From Anaerolineae bacterium (GTDB lineage: Bacteria > Chloroflexota > Anaerolineae > UBA4142 > SHND01), in the NCBI GenBank assembly GCA_020851635.1, contig JADZCJ010000089.1:42894-106893 (forward strand): a stretch of 64,000 nt of DNA, in the 5' to 3' direction. Below, in pieces: positions 53,288 through 61,748 of the stretch. The position numbers and the translations under genes were made by a program. The notes beneath the pieces are model-generated. The model was given only the letters and a program-made list of their open reading frames with translations. It was not told the origin of the DNA and searched no databases. Each line of letters begins with the position of its first letter. Position 1 is the stretch's first letter.

Positions 53288-53327
53288 GGTGACTCCTTGT
53301 GAATAAACTGCGCTCGGTGTGTCAAAA

Positions 53328-53372
53328 ATCATAGCAGAGCATTTGACTCTTGTCTGTCAGGTGCGTGACAGA
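53328..53372 (-). promoter_or_regulatory. Crp-type class II activator promoter for the STAS-MFS unit
   Basis: Perfect palindrome TCTGTCA-N6-TGACAGA (53353-53372), centre 53362.5. Minus-strand -10 TATGAT at 53328-53333, centre 53330.5, 32 bp away, the same distance as at 50962-51006. Confidence 0.75.
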
Positions 53373-53440
53373 CCTGCGGAATTATATGAATTCTATAGGT
53401 GACGCGCAATGGGGGGATACCTTGGGTCTCGACATCCGCG

Positions 53441-54130
53441 CTACTGCTCGGCGCGCCTGCCAAGCGCCGCGCGGTCAAGTAGCACCACTCTGCCGCGCCC
53501 CGTCAGCAGCCATCCGGCGCGACGCCATTGCCCCAGAATCTTGGCGGTCGTCTGGCGCGCGACGCCGACGTGTCGCGCAAGTTCATCCTGCGAGAGCGTG
53601 ATATAGCCCTTGTCGCTCGCCGCGCGATCAAGTTCGAGCAGCACACGCGCGAGACGCGCGGGAGCGTCAAAAAAAGCCAGCGCGCGTTCGCGCTCTGTGC
53701 TGGCGCGCAGACGGCAAGCTGTGATTTCGAGAATGTGACGCATCAGTTTGGGTTGATGCTCGAGCTCGTCGAGAAATTCGTCGCGCGGCAAGCGAATGAT
53801 TTCGCTGTCTTGGCGCGCGAGCGCGGACGCGGTGCGCGGCGCGTCGGTGAGCAAGGCGAGCTCCCCAAAACATTCGCCCGGTCCCAGCTCGTTAATGACC
53901 AGTTCGCGCCCGTCGGGCGTGGCAAGCAGGATGGCAATTTTTCCCAAGCGCACGACAAACGCCGCATCACCGGGGTCATCTTGATAAAACAGATAGGTCT
54001 GACGGGGGATACTCTTTATTTGCGCGACCCGCGCGAGCACCCGCAGGGCGGCATCGTCCAGGTCCGCAAAGGCGGCAACCCGGCGTAAATAGGCAGCCAA
54101 TTCTGCGGGGGAATGGCGGGCAGCGGGCAT
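53441..54130 (-). CDS. Crp/Fnr-family transcriptional regulator
   Basis: 229 residues. cNMP-binding domain at about 18-135 with GPGECFGELALLTDAPRTAS (phosphate cassette, Arg 99) and TPDGRELVINELG; no N-terminal Cys cluster, so not an Fnr-type iron-sulfur sensor. Central helix RHILEITACRLRASTERERA. Winged helix with LSQDELARHVGVARQTTAKI: Arg 192, Gln 193 and Lys 197 stand where Crp has Arg 180, Glu 181 and Arg 185. The Glu-to-Gln change fits the TGTCA (instead of TGTGA) half-sites found in front of two neighbouring genes. Likely activator of this locus. Confidence 0.93.
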   Translation of the reverse strand: MPAARHSPAELAAYLRRVAAFADLDDAALRVLARVAQIKSIPRQTYLFYQDDPGDAAFVVRLGKIAILLATPDGRELVINELGPGECFGELALLTDAPRTASALARQDSEIIRLPRDEFLDELEHQPKLMRHILEITACRLRASTERERALAFFDAPARLARVLLELDRAASDKGYITLSQDELARHVGVARQTTAKILGQWRRAGWLLTGRGRVVLLDRAALGRRAEQ

Positions 54131-54261
54131 ATTAACGTAACAATATCACGATTGAGGAACGGGGAAAAGGGGGCGCAGGATGGAATTTTTGGGGCGTGTG
54201 GCATTATGCTCTTGACGGTCCGGGTCAAAAGTGAACCATGATCGCCGAACCTTCAGCGGAA

Positions 54262-54729
54262 TCAGGCGGAGCGCATGCGGCGCACGACGACGATCACGCC
54301 CAGCAAGAGCAGACCGCCGCCGACCAGCATGAGCATGTCTTCGCCCACACCCGTATCAGGCAATTCCCCGCCGACCAGCGTGTTGGCATCCGGGGTTGCC
54401 GTGATCATGATGGGCGTCGCCGTGATCGCAATCGGCGTCGCGATCTCTTCGAGCGGCACGTCGGTCTCGGTGGGCGCAGCGGTGATCTGCGCGACCACGA
54501 CGAGCGTTGGCGTGGGGGGGGGCGTGCGCGTCGAGGTGGGCGGAATCGAAATGCGCGTCGGCGTCGAGGTGACCGCGGCAATTTGCTGCGCGCCCAACAG
54601 CTGCGGCAGCAAGACAATCCCGCCCAGCGCCAGCGCCCCGACAAAAAACAGGACCGCGAGTGCGCCGATGATCAATAAAAATCTGCGACTACCGCCGCCA
54701 CGACCGGCGGATGGTGCAACTTCTGCCAT
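54262..54729 (-). CDS. LPXTG-type anchored protein with Pro/Thr-rich region
   Basis: 155 residues from ATG 54727-54729, with GGAGG 5-9 bases upstream. Basic N-terminus and a membrane helix at about 17-42 (FLLIIGALAVLFFVGALALG), a Thr/Pro-rich extended region (about 53-115, STPTRISIPPTSTRTPPPTP and repeated ITATP), then the sorting signal LPDTG (123-127), hydrophobic helix (MLMLVGGGLLLLGVIVVV) and RRMRSA tail. This layout is that of sortase substrates, though no sortase gene is in the window. It follows the MutL-type operon in the same direction. Confidence 0.8.
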   Translation of the reverse strand: MAEVAPSAGRGGGSRRFLLIIGALAVLFFVGALALGGIVLLPQLLGAQQIAAVTSTPTRISIPPTSTRTPPPTPTLVVVAQITAAPTETDVPLEEIATPIAITATPIMITATPDANTLVGGELPDTGVGEDMLMLVGGGLLLLGVIVVVRRMRSA

Positions 54730-54787
54730 GTATCCTCCAAAAGCTACAAGGAATCAGCAGGTCTCTACTGATTGACTTGAGCCCTGT

Positions 54788-55891
54788 TCAGCCAATCAAT
54801 TCCAAATTTGTCCACGGCACGAGTTCGCGTTCGCCGGTGGTGTCGAGCCAGTCCACCTCCACCGCCGGCAGCTGCGTGCCCGCATCCGTGCTCAACCATT
54901 GCAACACAAAATCTTGCGGTAACGTCCCGATGCGACCCAGATAGGGCGGACACGCCCCCCGCACGTGTGCGCCCGACTCGACCCGGGGACGTTTCGCTTC
55001 GGCGGCGTTGTCCGAATCCTGCATCCGACTCGCCGCCAACGGCACAAACAATTCGGGACGGGTGGCATGTCGCCCGCGCGGTTCGAAACGCGCGTTGATG
55101 CCCGCCTCCTGTCCGTTCAATACGCTCAGCAAATCAAAAACGGTGGTGGACATCGGGATTTGCCCAAAGCCCTCGGTGACGAGCACCGGGACCTTGATGG
55201 AACCGGCAAGCCCGCGCAATTCGGGCGCAAGCGACCCCGTCACGATGCCTGCCGCCTGCAATTCATCCGCGCGACGCAAGAGCGCGGCTGTGACGCCGCC
55301 GCCCGCCACCAGAATCGAGCCGCGCGTATCCGCTTCCAGCGCCCTGGCGTCCAAAATCGCGTCGGGTGACCTGTCAAACCATTTCAGCACGCCGACTGAA
55401 TCTTTGCCCGAACCCCAGACGCCTTGGATCAGCGCGCCTTGCGCTTGAATTTCCGCGCCGAGCCGGGGCGTGACATTGACGATGCTGCCGCGATACAACG
55501 CCAGACAGTCCTGCGGCGCATCGTAAATATCCAAAATCATCCAACTGCCCTGGATCGCCGCAATCTGTCCCGCTTCAGGCGCTCGATAAACGAGGCGCTG
55601 GACACCCATATTGATGGGCTTGGCAATAATAATCTCGCGCGCCTCGACCGGGTCGCCCACATGCTTGAGCAGGCGTTTTGGCACATCCGCTTCGCGCACG
55701 CCAATGACACGGGTGAGCGAAAGCGCCCGTCGAATCTTGGGCGGATATGCCCGCGCGACCACATCCTGCGACCCGACGCGCAAACCGACCGCGCCCGACA
55801 CTTCGCCGGGCAGCTCGAGCCGCCGTTCGCGGCGAATGCGCGTCATGCCCGAGATACGCATCTCGGGGATCTGCGGGATGTATTCGATCAT
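54788..55891 (-). CDS. Conserved-type protein of unknown function linked to the MutL-like gene
   Basis: 367 residues from ATG 55889-55891, overlapping the stop of the MutL-like gene by 4 bases (ATGA). No known family was recognised. N-terminal part is basic (MTRIRRERRLELPGEVSGAV); a central region has a beta-rich pattern (AAIQGSWMILDIYDAPQDCL, ALYRGSIVNVTPRLGAEIQ); later GSILVAGGGVTAALLRRADE and KVPVLVTEGFGQIPMSTTVF look like Rossmann or receptor-like elements. Several Cys residues are scattered and no membrane helix or signal peptide is evident. Coupled translation suggests a complex with the MutL-type protein. Confidence 0.8.
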   Translation of the reverse strand: MIEYIPQIPEMRISGMTRIRRERRLELPGEVSGAVGLRVGSQDVVARAYPPKIRRALSLTRVIGVREADVPKRLLKHVGDPVEAREIIIAKPINMGVQRLVYRAPEAGQIAAIQGSWMILDIYDAPQDCLALYRGSIVNVTPRLGAEIQAQGALIQGVWGSGKDSVGVLKWFDRSPDAILDARALEADTRGSILVAGGGVTAALLRRADELQAAGIVTGSLAPELRGLAGSIKVPVLVTEGFGQIPMSTTVFDLLSVLNGQEAGINARFEPRGRHATRPELFVPLAASRMQDSDNAAEAKRPRVESGAHVRGACPPYLGRIGTLPQDFVLQWLSTDAGTQLPAVEVDWLDTTGERELVPWTNLELIG

Positions 55892-57681
55892 GCGCCCGCC
55901 TCCCACATCCAACGCTGCATCCGTTCACGCTGTCGGTCCATGTTTTCGTCCATCGGCAACGGGCGCCCGCGCGCATCAATCATCACGCCGACCGTGCCGC
56001 CCTGCACTTCACGCTTGAATATATTGCCCCTGGCGCTTGGACCCCAGCTAACCCCGCGCCCCGCGCGCAGCTCGACGTTGGCTTTTTCACCTTCGCCCAA
56101 CGGAATGAGCTCGAGCGAACCGAGTTTTACATCGGCTTCCAATTTTCCGCCGCGCGCCGGTTCCACATGCGCCACCAGCGCCAACGGCTCACCCGCGCGC
56201 GCGACCACATCGGGCACAAAGACCGTGCCCCAGGTCACAAGACAATCGTTTTCCAATGCCTGCGCCGCCGCTTCGGAATTTACCGCGGCGACCGCGCCCA
56301 TCGCCGCCGCCAGCCCCGCATTGTCCGCCGCCACCGAAAAAATCCCGCGCACCTGCAGGGCATCGAGCAGCATCAAGAGCAGCGAGGTAGGTTTGCTGCC
56401 GCGGGCGACGGGTGCGCCGCTCAACAGGACGAGATCGCTGTCGGCGAAACCGGCTTGCGCGTGCCCGTTGGTCGCGCCAAATTCCTGCGAACGCAGTTGA
56501 TCGTGCCACACGTCCGCCGTGTGCATTAGAATCTCGCGCCCCGCCGCATTCAGGGCAGTTGTATCCTGCCAGCGCGTCGGCACGGCTTGCGGTCGCACGG
56601 ACTGATTCAGCAAACCGGCATGCACCTCTGCCGCTTCCAATGGGGTCGGCAGCCAACGCATGATTGTTTCAATGCCGGTGCGTTCGAGCAGCGCATCGAG
56701 ACCATAACCCACGCTCTCTTCTTCGACCACCGCGCGCTGGGTGCGATTGCCGTCCGCCCGCACCATCGTCGTCGCGCCCGCGCCCAGATCAACGCCCAGC
56801 ACACGCAGTTGATATTTGCGCGCGAGATATTCCGTCACGCGCGTAAACGCATCCGCGGTGGTCATGACGCCTTTTTCCGCCCACGCCGCGAGCTTGTCAA
56901 AACCCGGCAGGCGCTCGATGCGGCGCTTGCGATACAAGTTTTCGATTTCCGCTTGCAAGGGACCCGGATTTGCGCGGTCGAGCGCGGGCAAAACATTGTC
57001 CACCACGCTCACCTGCATCAATCCGCCAATGCGTTCCACCACGTCGCCGCGCGCCATATGGTTGCCCGCAAAGATCACGAACGGGCGTGAATCCTCGTCC
57101 ATTGCCGCGCCGACGGCGGCAACAATATTTGCCATTTCGCGCAAGGGCGCGACCGCGCCGCCGTCAATGCCGCCGACCATCACGACCAGATCGGGTTTCA
57201 ACGTCGCCAGTTTCTCGACCGCCGCGCTCGCCCCGCCGGCGCGCCCATCGCTGGCAGTCGTGCCCCAACGTCCTGACTCTTCATCCACCGCAATCGTATG
57301 GTCCACAATCGCAAATGTGCTGTTGACAGCTTGCCCGGCGCACGCCACCGAATAATCGCGCGACAAGCCAATCACCACCGCATGTAGAGGCAGCGCGGCG
57401 CTGGTCACGGCGACAAACGCATCACTGCCGTCCCCGTCCAGGCGTGTCGGTCGAATGAGCGCGTTTTTGGCATCGAGCAAACGTCGTCCCGTCAGCGCCT
57501 CGAGCTGCATGATGCCCTGCCGCACCCCGATCATCAAGTCCTCATTGGGCGCGTCCACCGTGCTCATGGTGCGCGTCGCGCCGACCAGGCGATACTCGCC
57601 GGATACAAGGTCCACGAGTCCAACCTTGGTCGCCGCCGAGCCGACGTCGGCGACGAGAATCGAGGTGGGAGAATCAGCCAT
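55888..57681 (-). CDS. MutL/GlmL-family ASKHA ATPase (glutamate mutase L-like)
   Basis: 597 residues from ATG 57679-57681, overlapping the preceding stop (TGATG). Two ATPase lobes of the actin/Hsp70/sugar-kinase type: SILVADVGSAATKVGLVDL at residue 7 (phosphate 1), DLVVMVGGIDGGAVAPLREM (adenosine-type), FVIFAGNHMARGDVV, then VLGVDLGAGATTMVRADGNR (second phosphate loop) and EEESVGYGLDALLERTG. C-terminal part has LLSGAPVARGSKPTSLLLML. In clostridia this family (PF13941) accompanies methylaspartate mutase, where it probably reactivates B12 enzymes. No mutase genes are here; instead it is surrounded by membrane proteins. Confidence 0.88.
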   Translation of the reverse strand: MADSPTSILVADVGSAATKVGLVDLVSGEYRLVGATRTMSTVDAPNEDLMIGVRQGIMQLEALTGRRLLDAKNALIRPTRLDGDGSDAFVAVTSAALPLHAVVIGLSRDYSVACAGQAVNSTFAIVDHTIAVDEESGRWGTTASDGRAGGASAAVEKLATLKPDLVVMVGGIDGGAVAPLREMANIVAAVGAAMDEDSRPFVIFAGNHMARGDVVERIGGLMQVSVVDNVLPALDRANPGPLQAEIENLYRKRRIERLPGFDKLAAWAEKGVMTTADAFTRVTEYLARKYQLRVLGVDLGAGATTMVRADGNRTQRAVVEEESVGYGLDALLERTGIETIMRWLPTPLEAAEVHAGLLNQSVRPQAVPTRWQDTTALNAAGREILMHTADVWHDQLRSQEFGATNGHAQAGFADSDLVLLSGAPVARGSKPTSLLLMLLDALQVRGIFSVAADNAGLAAAMGAVAAVNSEAAAQALENDCLVTWGTVFVPDVVARAGEPLALVAHVEPARGGKLEADVKLGSLELIPLGEGEKANVELRAGRGVSWGPSARGNIFKREVQGGTVGVMIDARGRPLPMDENMDRQRERMQRWMWEAGA

Positions 57682-58394
57682 CAGATGAGATTCAGCCAGT
57701 CGTGCAAGAGAAAATAGAGTTGTCCAACCAGCGCCGACACGCGCGCCGAGATGAGCGAAGCGAGCAGCGCGCCGAACGCGACCATGATAAAACCGCGTCC
57801 GAGCGTGCCCCACCCTTTTGTAATCGTGTCATACACCCGCTGCCATGGGCGGTCGCCGGGCTGAATAAAGCGAAACGCGAGAAATGCGCCCAGCGTGCCA
57901 ATGACAATCAACAGCCCGTTGAGCCAGTCCAAGCTATCACCCTGCGGCGCGACGGAAATCATGGTTGCGGTGAGTTGTGGGACGAGCAGCCCCGAGAGCG
58001 CGCCGCCGATTGCCAGCGCCGCGCCGATCCCAAACAGATACGCCAGCCCGATATTGCTGAACGTGGTGCCGCGAAAATTGGGCGTGAGTTTCATCAAGAG
58101 TGAAACACCCAACACAATGGGCAGCAGATCAATCACCACCGCCAGCCAACTGCCAGGCAGCGCAAAAATATCATCCACCAACGCAATGACAAGGGGATAC
58201 AACACATTACGAATGACCACGGCAGAGACAAAACCGATGGCGGTGCCGACCAGCAAGCTCGACGCGATGCGAAAAAGGAATGTGTCGCGAATGAGATAGG
58301 TGAATACAAGGATGGTCAAGAGCGCGGCGAGCCAGACACCGAGCGCGTCACAGAATCCGCCGGAGGAACACACCGAATTAAAAAGTGTATCCAT
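57681..58394 (-). CDS. Membrane protein in the MutL-type operon, 237 aa
   Basis: About seven hydrophobic segments (for example LGVWLAALLTILVFTYLI, IASSLLVGTAIGFVSAVVI, LAVVIDLLPIVLGVSLLMKL, IGLAYLFGIGAALAIGGALS, WLNGLLIVIGTLGAFLAFRF and GFIMVAFGALLASLISARVS). The loop after residue 190 is polar (QPGDRPWQRVYDTITKGWGT). The ATG directly follows the stop of the zinc-ribbon gene, and the stop overlaps the MutL-type start. Family not recognised. Probably one subunit of a membrane complex. Confidence 0.82.
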   Translation of the reverse strand: MDTLFNSVCSSGGFCDALGVWLAALLTILVFTYLIRDTFLFRIASSLLVGTAIGFVSAVVIRNVLYPLVIALVDDIFALPGSWLAVVIDLLPIVLGVSLLMKLTPNFRGTTFSNIGLAYLFGIGAALAIGGALSGLLVPQLTATMISVAPQGDSLDWLNGLLIVIGTLGAFLAFRFIQPGDRPWQRVYDTITKGWGTLGRGFIMVAFGALLASLISARVSALVGQLYFLLHDWLNLI

Positions 58395-60989
58395 TTATTT
58401 TTTGCGGCGCGCCAGCAGCATGACATTGGCGACAATAATGATGCCCGCCACCACCAAACTGACCACCGAGAACGCGTCCATCGTTTTTACCGCGGGTCCC
58501 GTCTGATTCGACAAGAGCTCCAATTCCGCCGCGCCCGTCAACCCGCGCAGAGACGCTTGCAGTTGGTCCGCGTTGACGTAATTGCGCGCCTGCGGCTCGA
58601 GCTGCGCGCTTGTCGCGGCAATGATCGGCGAGGATACACGCGGCTCTACCTGTTCCATCCATGCGCGCAGAGCCGCATCGTCACCGGCGATCAGCACCGT
58701 CAACGCGAGCTCATCCATGTTACGCACCGCGCCTGCCAACGGGGTCGAACCCCACGCGACGCCATTCACGTCTTGGCGACCGGCGGACAGCCAACCACTC
58801 GCCAGCGCGCGCAAACCCGCTTCATTGCCGGGAATATACCCGACATTCACAAATGTAAATTCGGGAAATTCTTCCCTTGTCCGCTGCAAAATATTTTGCG
58901 CCAGCGTCGCGCCGTTTGGGTTTGATGCGAGCGCAATCACATTCACGCGGCGCGCGGCAAGGTCGTTCACAATCGCCCGCGCCGCAGCGTCGAGTTCGAC
59001 GGCGCCGCCGGGAGTGTATTCAAACGCGAGCAGCGCGTTCCCATTCGCGGGGACCGATTCCAGCTCGTCGTAAAAGAGCGCGGTCCCCGAAGTGGCCGCA
59101 TTCAAACCCAGCCCTGCCTGCTCCAATCCAAAAAACAAGGGCACCAGCGCGGCGAGCAATATCAAGAGATAGAGCAAGTGATTGACGGTAAACAATCCCT
59201 TGCGCTTGTCCGCCGTTTCCACGCGCGCCGCAGACGCGAGCGGCTCTGCCAGCAGCGACTGGAAAACACGTCCCCCTTCACTGCGCGCGGGGGTCGGCGT
59301 TGCCAACATGTGCGGTTCGGTGATCGCCAGCGCAAGCGGCAAGATGCCGCTGATGCCCGCCAGCGGTCCCGTCATTTCCACCACTTCAAAGGGGTCCTTG
59401 GTGGGACCGGTCACCGCCGGGTCAGAAAACCACGAGGGCAATTCCACCGGTGGCGTTTGGCTCTCGGCTTGGTCTCCGCTGCCCGGTTCTGTCGCCGCTT
59501 CGGACATGGGCGCAACCGGCTCGCGCAGCCATTCGGGCAATTCATCGCGTTCCGCCTGGTCCAACTCGGGCAGTTCCGACAGATAGGCGACGGTCCCAAG
59601 CGCCGCGCCCGCGGGCGCGAGCTCCTGGACCCACTGCGGAAGCTCGTCCTCGTCGGCGCTCGGCAGTGTGGCGCTCGCCTCTTGTTCGGGCGCCATCTCG
59701 CGCAGCCACTCCGGCACCTCGCCGGTTTCGAGTGTGGGCGCGGCGGATTCGGTCCCTTCCGTAATCATGATCGCGCCGGCAGCAGACGTCTCGTTCGTCG
59801 CCTCTGCCGGGACGGATGCGCGCGTTTCGTCGGATGTTACAAGGGTAACCTCGGCGGGCGCAGTCGCCTGCGGTTCGATTAACTCGCCTGCCGTCACGTC
59901 ATCCTCTTTGTCCGTCAGCTTGGCGGCAGCGGCTCCCACAGCGACCGCGCCCGCAATCGCGCCTGCCAGCGAGATTCCATCTTTATCGGGTGCGAGTGTC
60001 GTCTCACTTGAGATTGGCTGAATCGCATCGGGGCTTGCCATTTGGGCGGCGGGTGCTTGCGGCGGTTCCTCGACAGCCATCGCGCCTGTTTCCGCAGCCG
60101 GTGTTTCAATTTCGGCGCGCGGTTCCTCGCCCGACAATGTCCGAGCCGCAACAACGCTCGCCGCCAATGGCACAAGAGGGGGCGCTTGTGGTTCCGTCGC
60201 AGCAGCAGGCGCTTCGTCAACATCCAGACCGAGCAGCTTGCGCGCCAGCGCGATCTCGTCATCCATCGTCTGGACGCCGCCTGCCTGCGCTTCCAACTGC
60301 GCTTTCATCTCGTCAGTGACCTCGCCCCCAATGTCACTGTAATCGTAATCGTCGCCCGTCAGTTTGATTTCGCTCAACTGCGGTTTTTTCGGGGCGGGAA
60401 CCGAGTCCTGCGCAAGAGCGACAGATTCTGCCGCAGATTGAGCGGCGGCTTGCCGATCGGCTTTATTTTGAATTTCGCGCAGCCAGTCGGGAACGTCCTC
60501 TTCCTCGACGCGGGCGGGAGCTTGAGCAAGCGACTGTGGGGCGGTCAAATTCGTCGCGTCCGTGCCGGAAGCGGCGGCGACCAAAGCCGCGGCGGACGCC
60601 GCGACCGCATTGCTCGCGGGCGCTTCGGGGGGGGGTGTTTTTTGAACGCGGCGCAGCCATTCCGAAGACGAGCGGTTGAACAGGGGACGCGACGCAGCGG
60701 GCGACGCGGGGGGGGCGCTCTCGTCCTCATTCTCCGCTTGCGGCAGTTCGGGCGGCGTAAAGGGCGTGATGTTTTCCGGCGTATCGGCGGGCGTGGTGCG
60801 GTCCGAAACAGCCGCCGAGGTTGTGCTCAAACGCGTGCCGCAGTTGGCACAGGTCGGCGCGCCGGAGGGGTTCATGGTGCCGCAGATCGGGCAGCGCACA
60901 TCCGTTGACGGAGCGAGCAGCGCCGCGCAGTTTTTGCAGAATTTACTGTTGGGCTTGTTGGCGGTGCCACACTGCGGACAATAAATCAT
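58395..60989 (-). CDS. Large double-zinc-ribbon membrane protein, 864 aa
   Basis: Start at ATG 60987-60989; no clear ribosome site, and a TTG 17 codons upstream is possible. Residues about 4-51 carry two zinc ribbons: CPQCGTANKPNSKFCKNC and CPICGTMNPSGAPTCANC. A very long acidic, Pro/Ala-rich linker follows (to about 590), containing several repeated short helices of the form VPEWLREM / LPQWVQEL / LPEWLREP. Then a membrane helix (LLYLLILLAALVPLFFGLEQ), an outside domain (FYDELESVPANGNALLAFEY, IVNDLAARRVNVIALASNPN, GYIPGNEAGLRALASGWLS) and a C-terminal helix ending in RRKK. Probably an organiser linking cytoplasmic and outer parts of the complex. Confidence 0.85.
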   Translation of the reverse strand: MIYCPQCGTANKPNSKFCKNCAALLAPSTDVRCPICGTMNPSGAPTCANCGTRLSTTSAAVSDRTTPADTPENITPFTPPELPQAENEDESAPPASPAASRPLFNRSSSEWLRRVQKTPPPEAPASNAVAASAAALVAAASGTDATNLTAPQSLAQAPARVEEEDVPDWLREIQNKADRQAAAQSAAESVALAQDSVPAPKKPQLSEIKLTGDDYDYSDIGGEVTDEMKAQLEAQAGGVQTMDDEIALARKLLGLDVDEAPAAATEPQAPPLVPLAASVVAARTLSGEEPRAEIETPAAETGAMAVEEPPQAPAAQMASPDAIQPISSETTLAPDKDGISLAGAIAGAVAVGAAAAKLTDKEDDVTAGELIEPQATAPAEVTLVTSDETRASVPAEATNETSAAGAIMITEGTESAAPTLETGEVPEWLREMAPEQEASATLPSADEDELPQWVQELAPAGAALGTVAYLSELPELDQAERDELPEWLREPVAPMSEAATEPGSGDQAESQTPPVELPSWFSDPAVTGPTKDPFEVVEMTGPLAGISGILPLALAITEPHMLATPTPARSEGGRVFQSLLAEPLASAARVETADKRKGLFTVNHLLYLLILLAALVPLFFGLEQAGLGLNAATSGTALFYDELESVPANGNALLAFEYTPGGAVELDAAARAIVNDLAARRVNVIALASNPNGATLAQNILQRTREEFPEFTFVNVGYIPGNEAGLRALASGWLSAGRQDVNGVAWGSTPLAGAVRNMDELALTVLIAGDDAALRAWMEQVEPRVSSPIIAATSAQLEPQARNYVNADQLQASLRGLTGAAELELLSNQTGPAVKTMDAFSVVSLVVAGIIIVANVMLLARRKK

Positions 60990-61100
60990 GGGGAGAGTTA
61001 ATGCAACATCAAACGAGCTCGTTGGAATTCCAACCGACAAAAGCGTTTAGAAATAGCGTCTCATGCATAATCATTCCCGCCAATGTCGGTTGATGTGGCA

Positions 61101-61748
61101 TTAATGCGAATACGGACGATCAATGCCTGTCAGCAAGCGCAGACCTGTGGCAATAATGCCGAGCGCGACGCCCAACAAAATACCCCGCACCCCTGCCAGC
61201 GCGGGCACGTTCACAACCCATTCTTTGGCGGCGGGAATCAGCGGCGAGACAACCGCCATGAACGGGACCGACCCGACCAACACGACGATTGCCGAGATCG
61301 CAAACAATGCCATCTCCCAGGTGCGAATGCGGAGCGCGCGATAGACGGCGGAGCCGATAAAAAAGACGAGCAGCGCGAGAAAGGACGCTTCGAGCGGCTG
61401 ATACAAATAGCGCATCACCCATTGACTCGCCGCGCCCGCGCCGCCCGACGGCAAGACAAGCAAAAAGACCACCAGCGCCGACGCGACAATCAGGATCGAG
61501 AACGGCATTTGCGCGTCCCGTTTCAAAATGCGTCCCGCGTGAAACATGCCGAGATTGGCGAGACCGAGCAAGAGCGCAAACGCGCCGACGATGGCGCCCC
61601 ACGAAACGAGCACCCCGACAATCGAATCAAGGGTCGAGTTGGAAATAAACTGCCCTATCAACACGATCAACCCGACCCCCAGCGCGATGCCGACAGGAAT
61701 CAACTGTCGGCGCAGCAGCACACCAATATTGATGCGCGGCTGCTCCAT
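61101..61748 (-). CDS. Membrane protein in the MutL-type operon, 215 aa
   Basis: From ATG 61746-61748, overlapping the stop of the DUF6754-like gene (TGATG). About six or seven helices: LIPVGIALGVGLIVLIGQFI, LVSWGAIVGAFALLLGLANL, FSILIVASALVVFLLVLPSG, ASFLALLVFFIGSAVYRALR, MALFAISAIVVLVGSVPFMA and GILLGVALGIIATGLRLLTG. No family recognised. 111 bases separate its stop from the zinc-ribbon gene's start. Confidence 0.82.
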   Translation of the reverse strand: MEQPRINIGVLLRRQLIPVGIALGVGLIVLIGQFISNSTLDSIVGVLVSWGAIVGAFALLLGLANLGMFHAGRILKRDAQMPFSILIVASALVVFLLVLPSGGAGAASQWVMRYLYQPLEASFLALLVFFIGSAVYRALRIRTWEMALFAISAIVVLVGSVPFMAVVSPLIPAAKEWVVNVPALAGVRGILLGVALGIIATGLRLLTGIDRPYSH

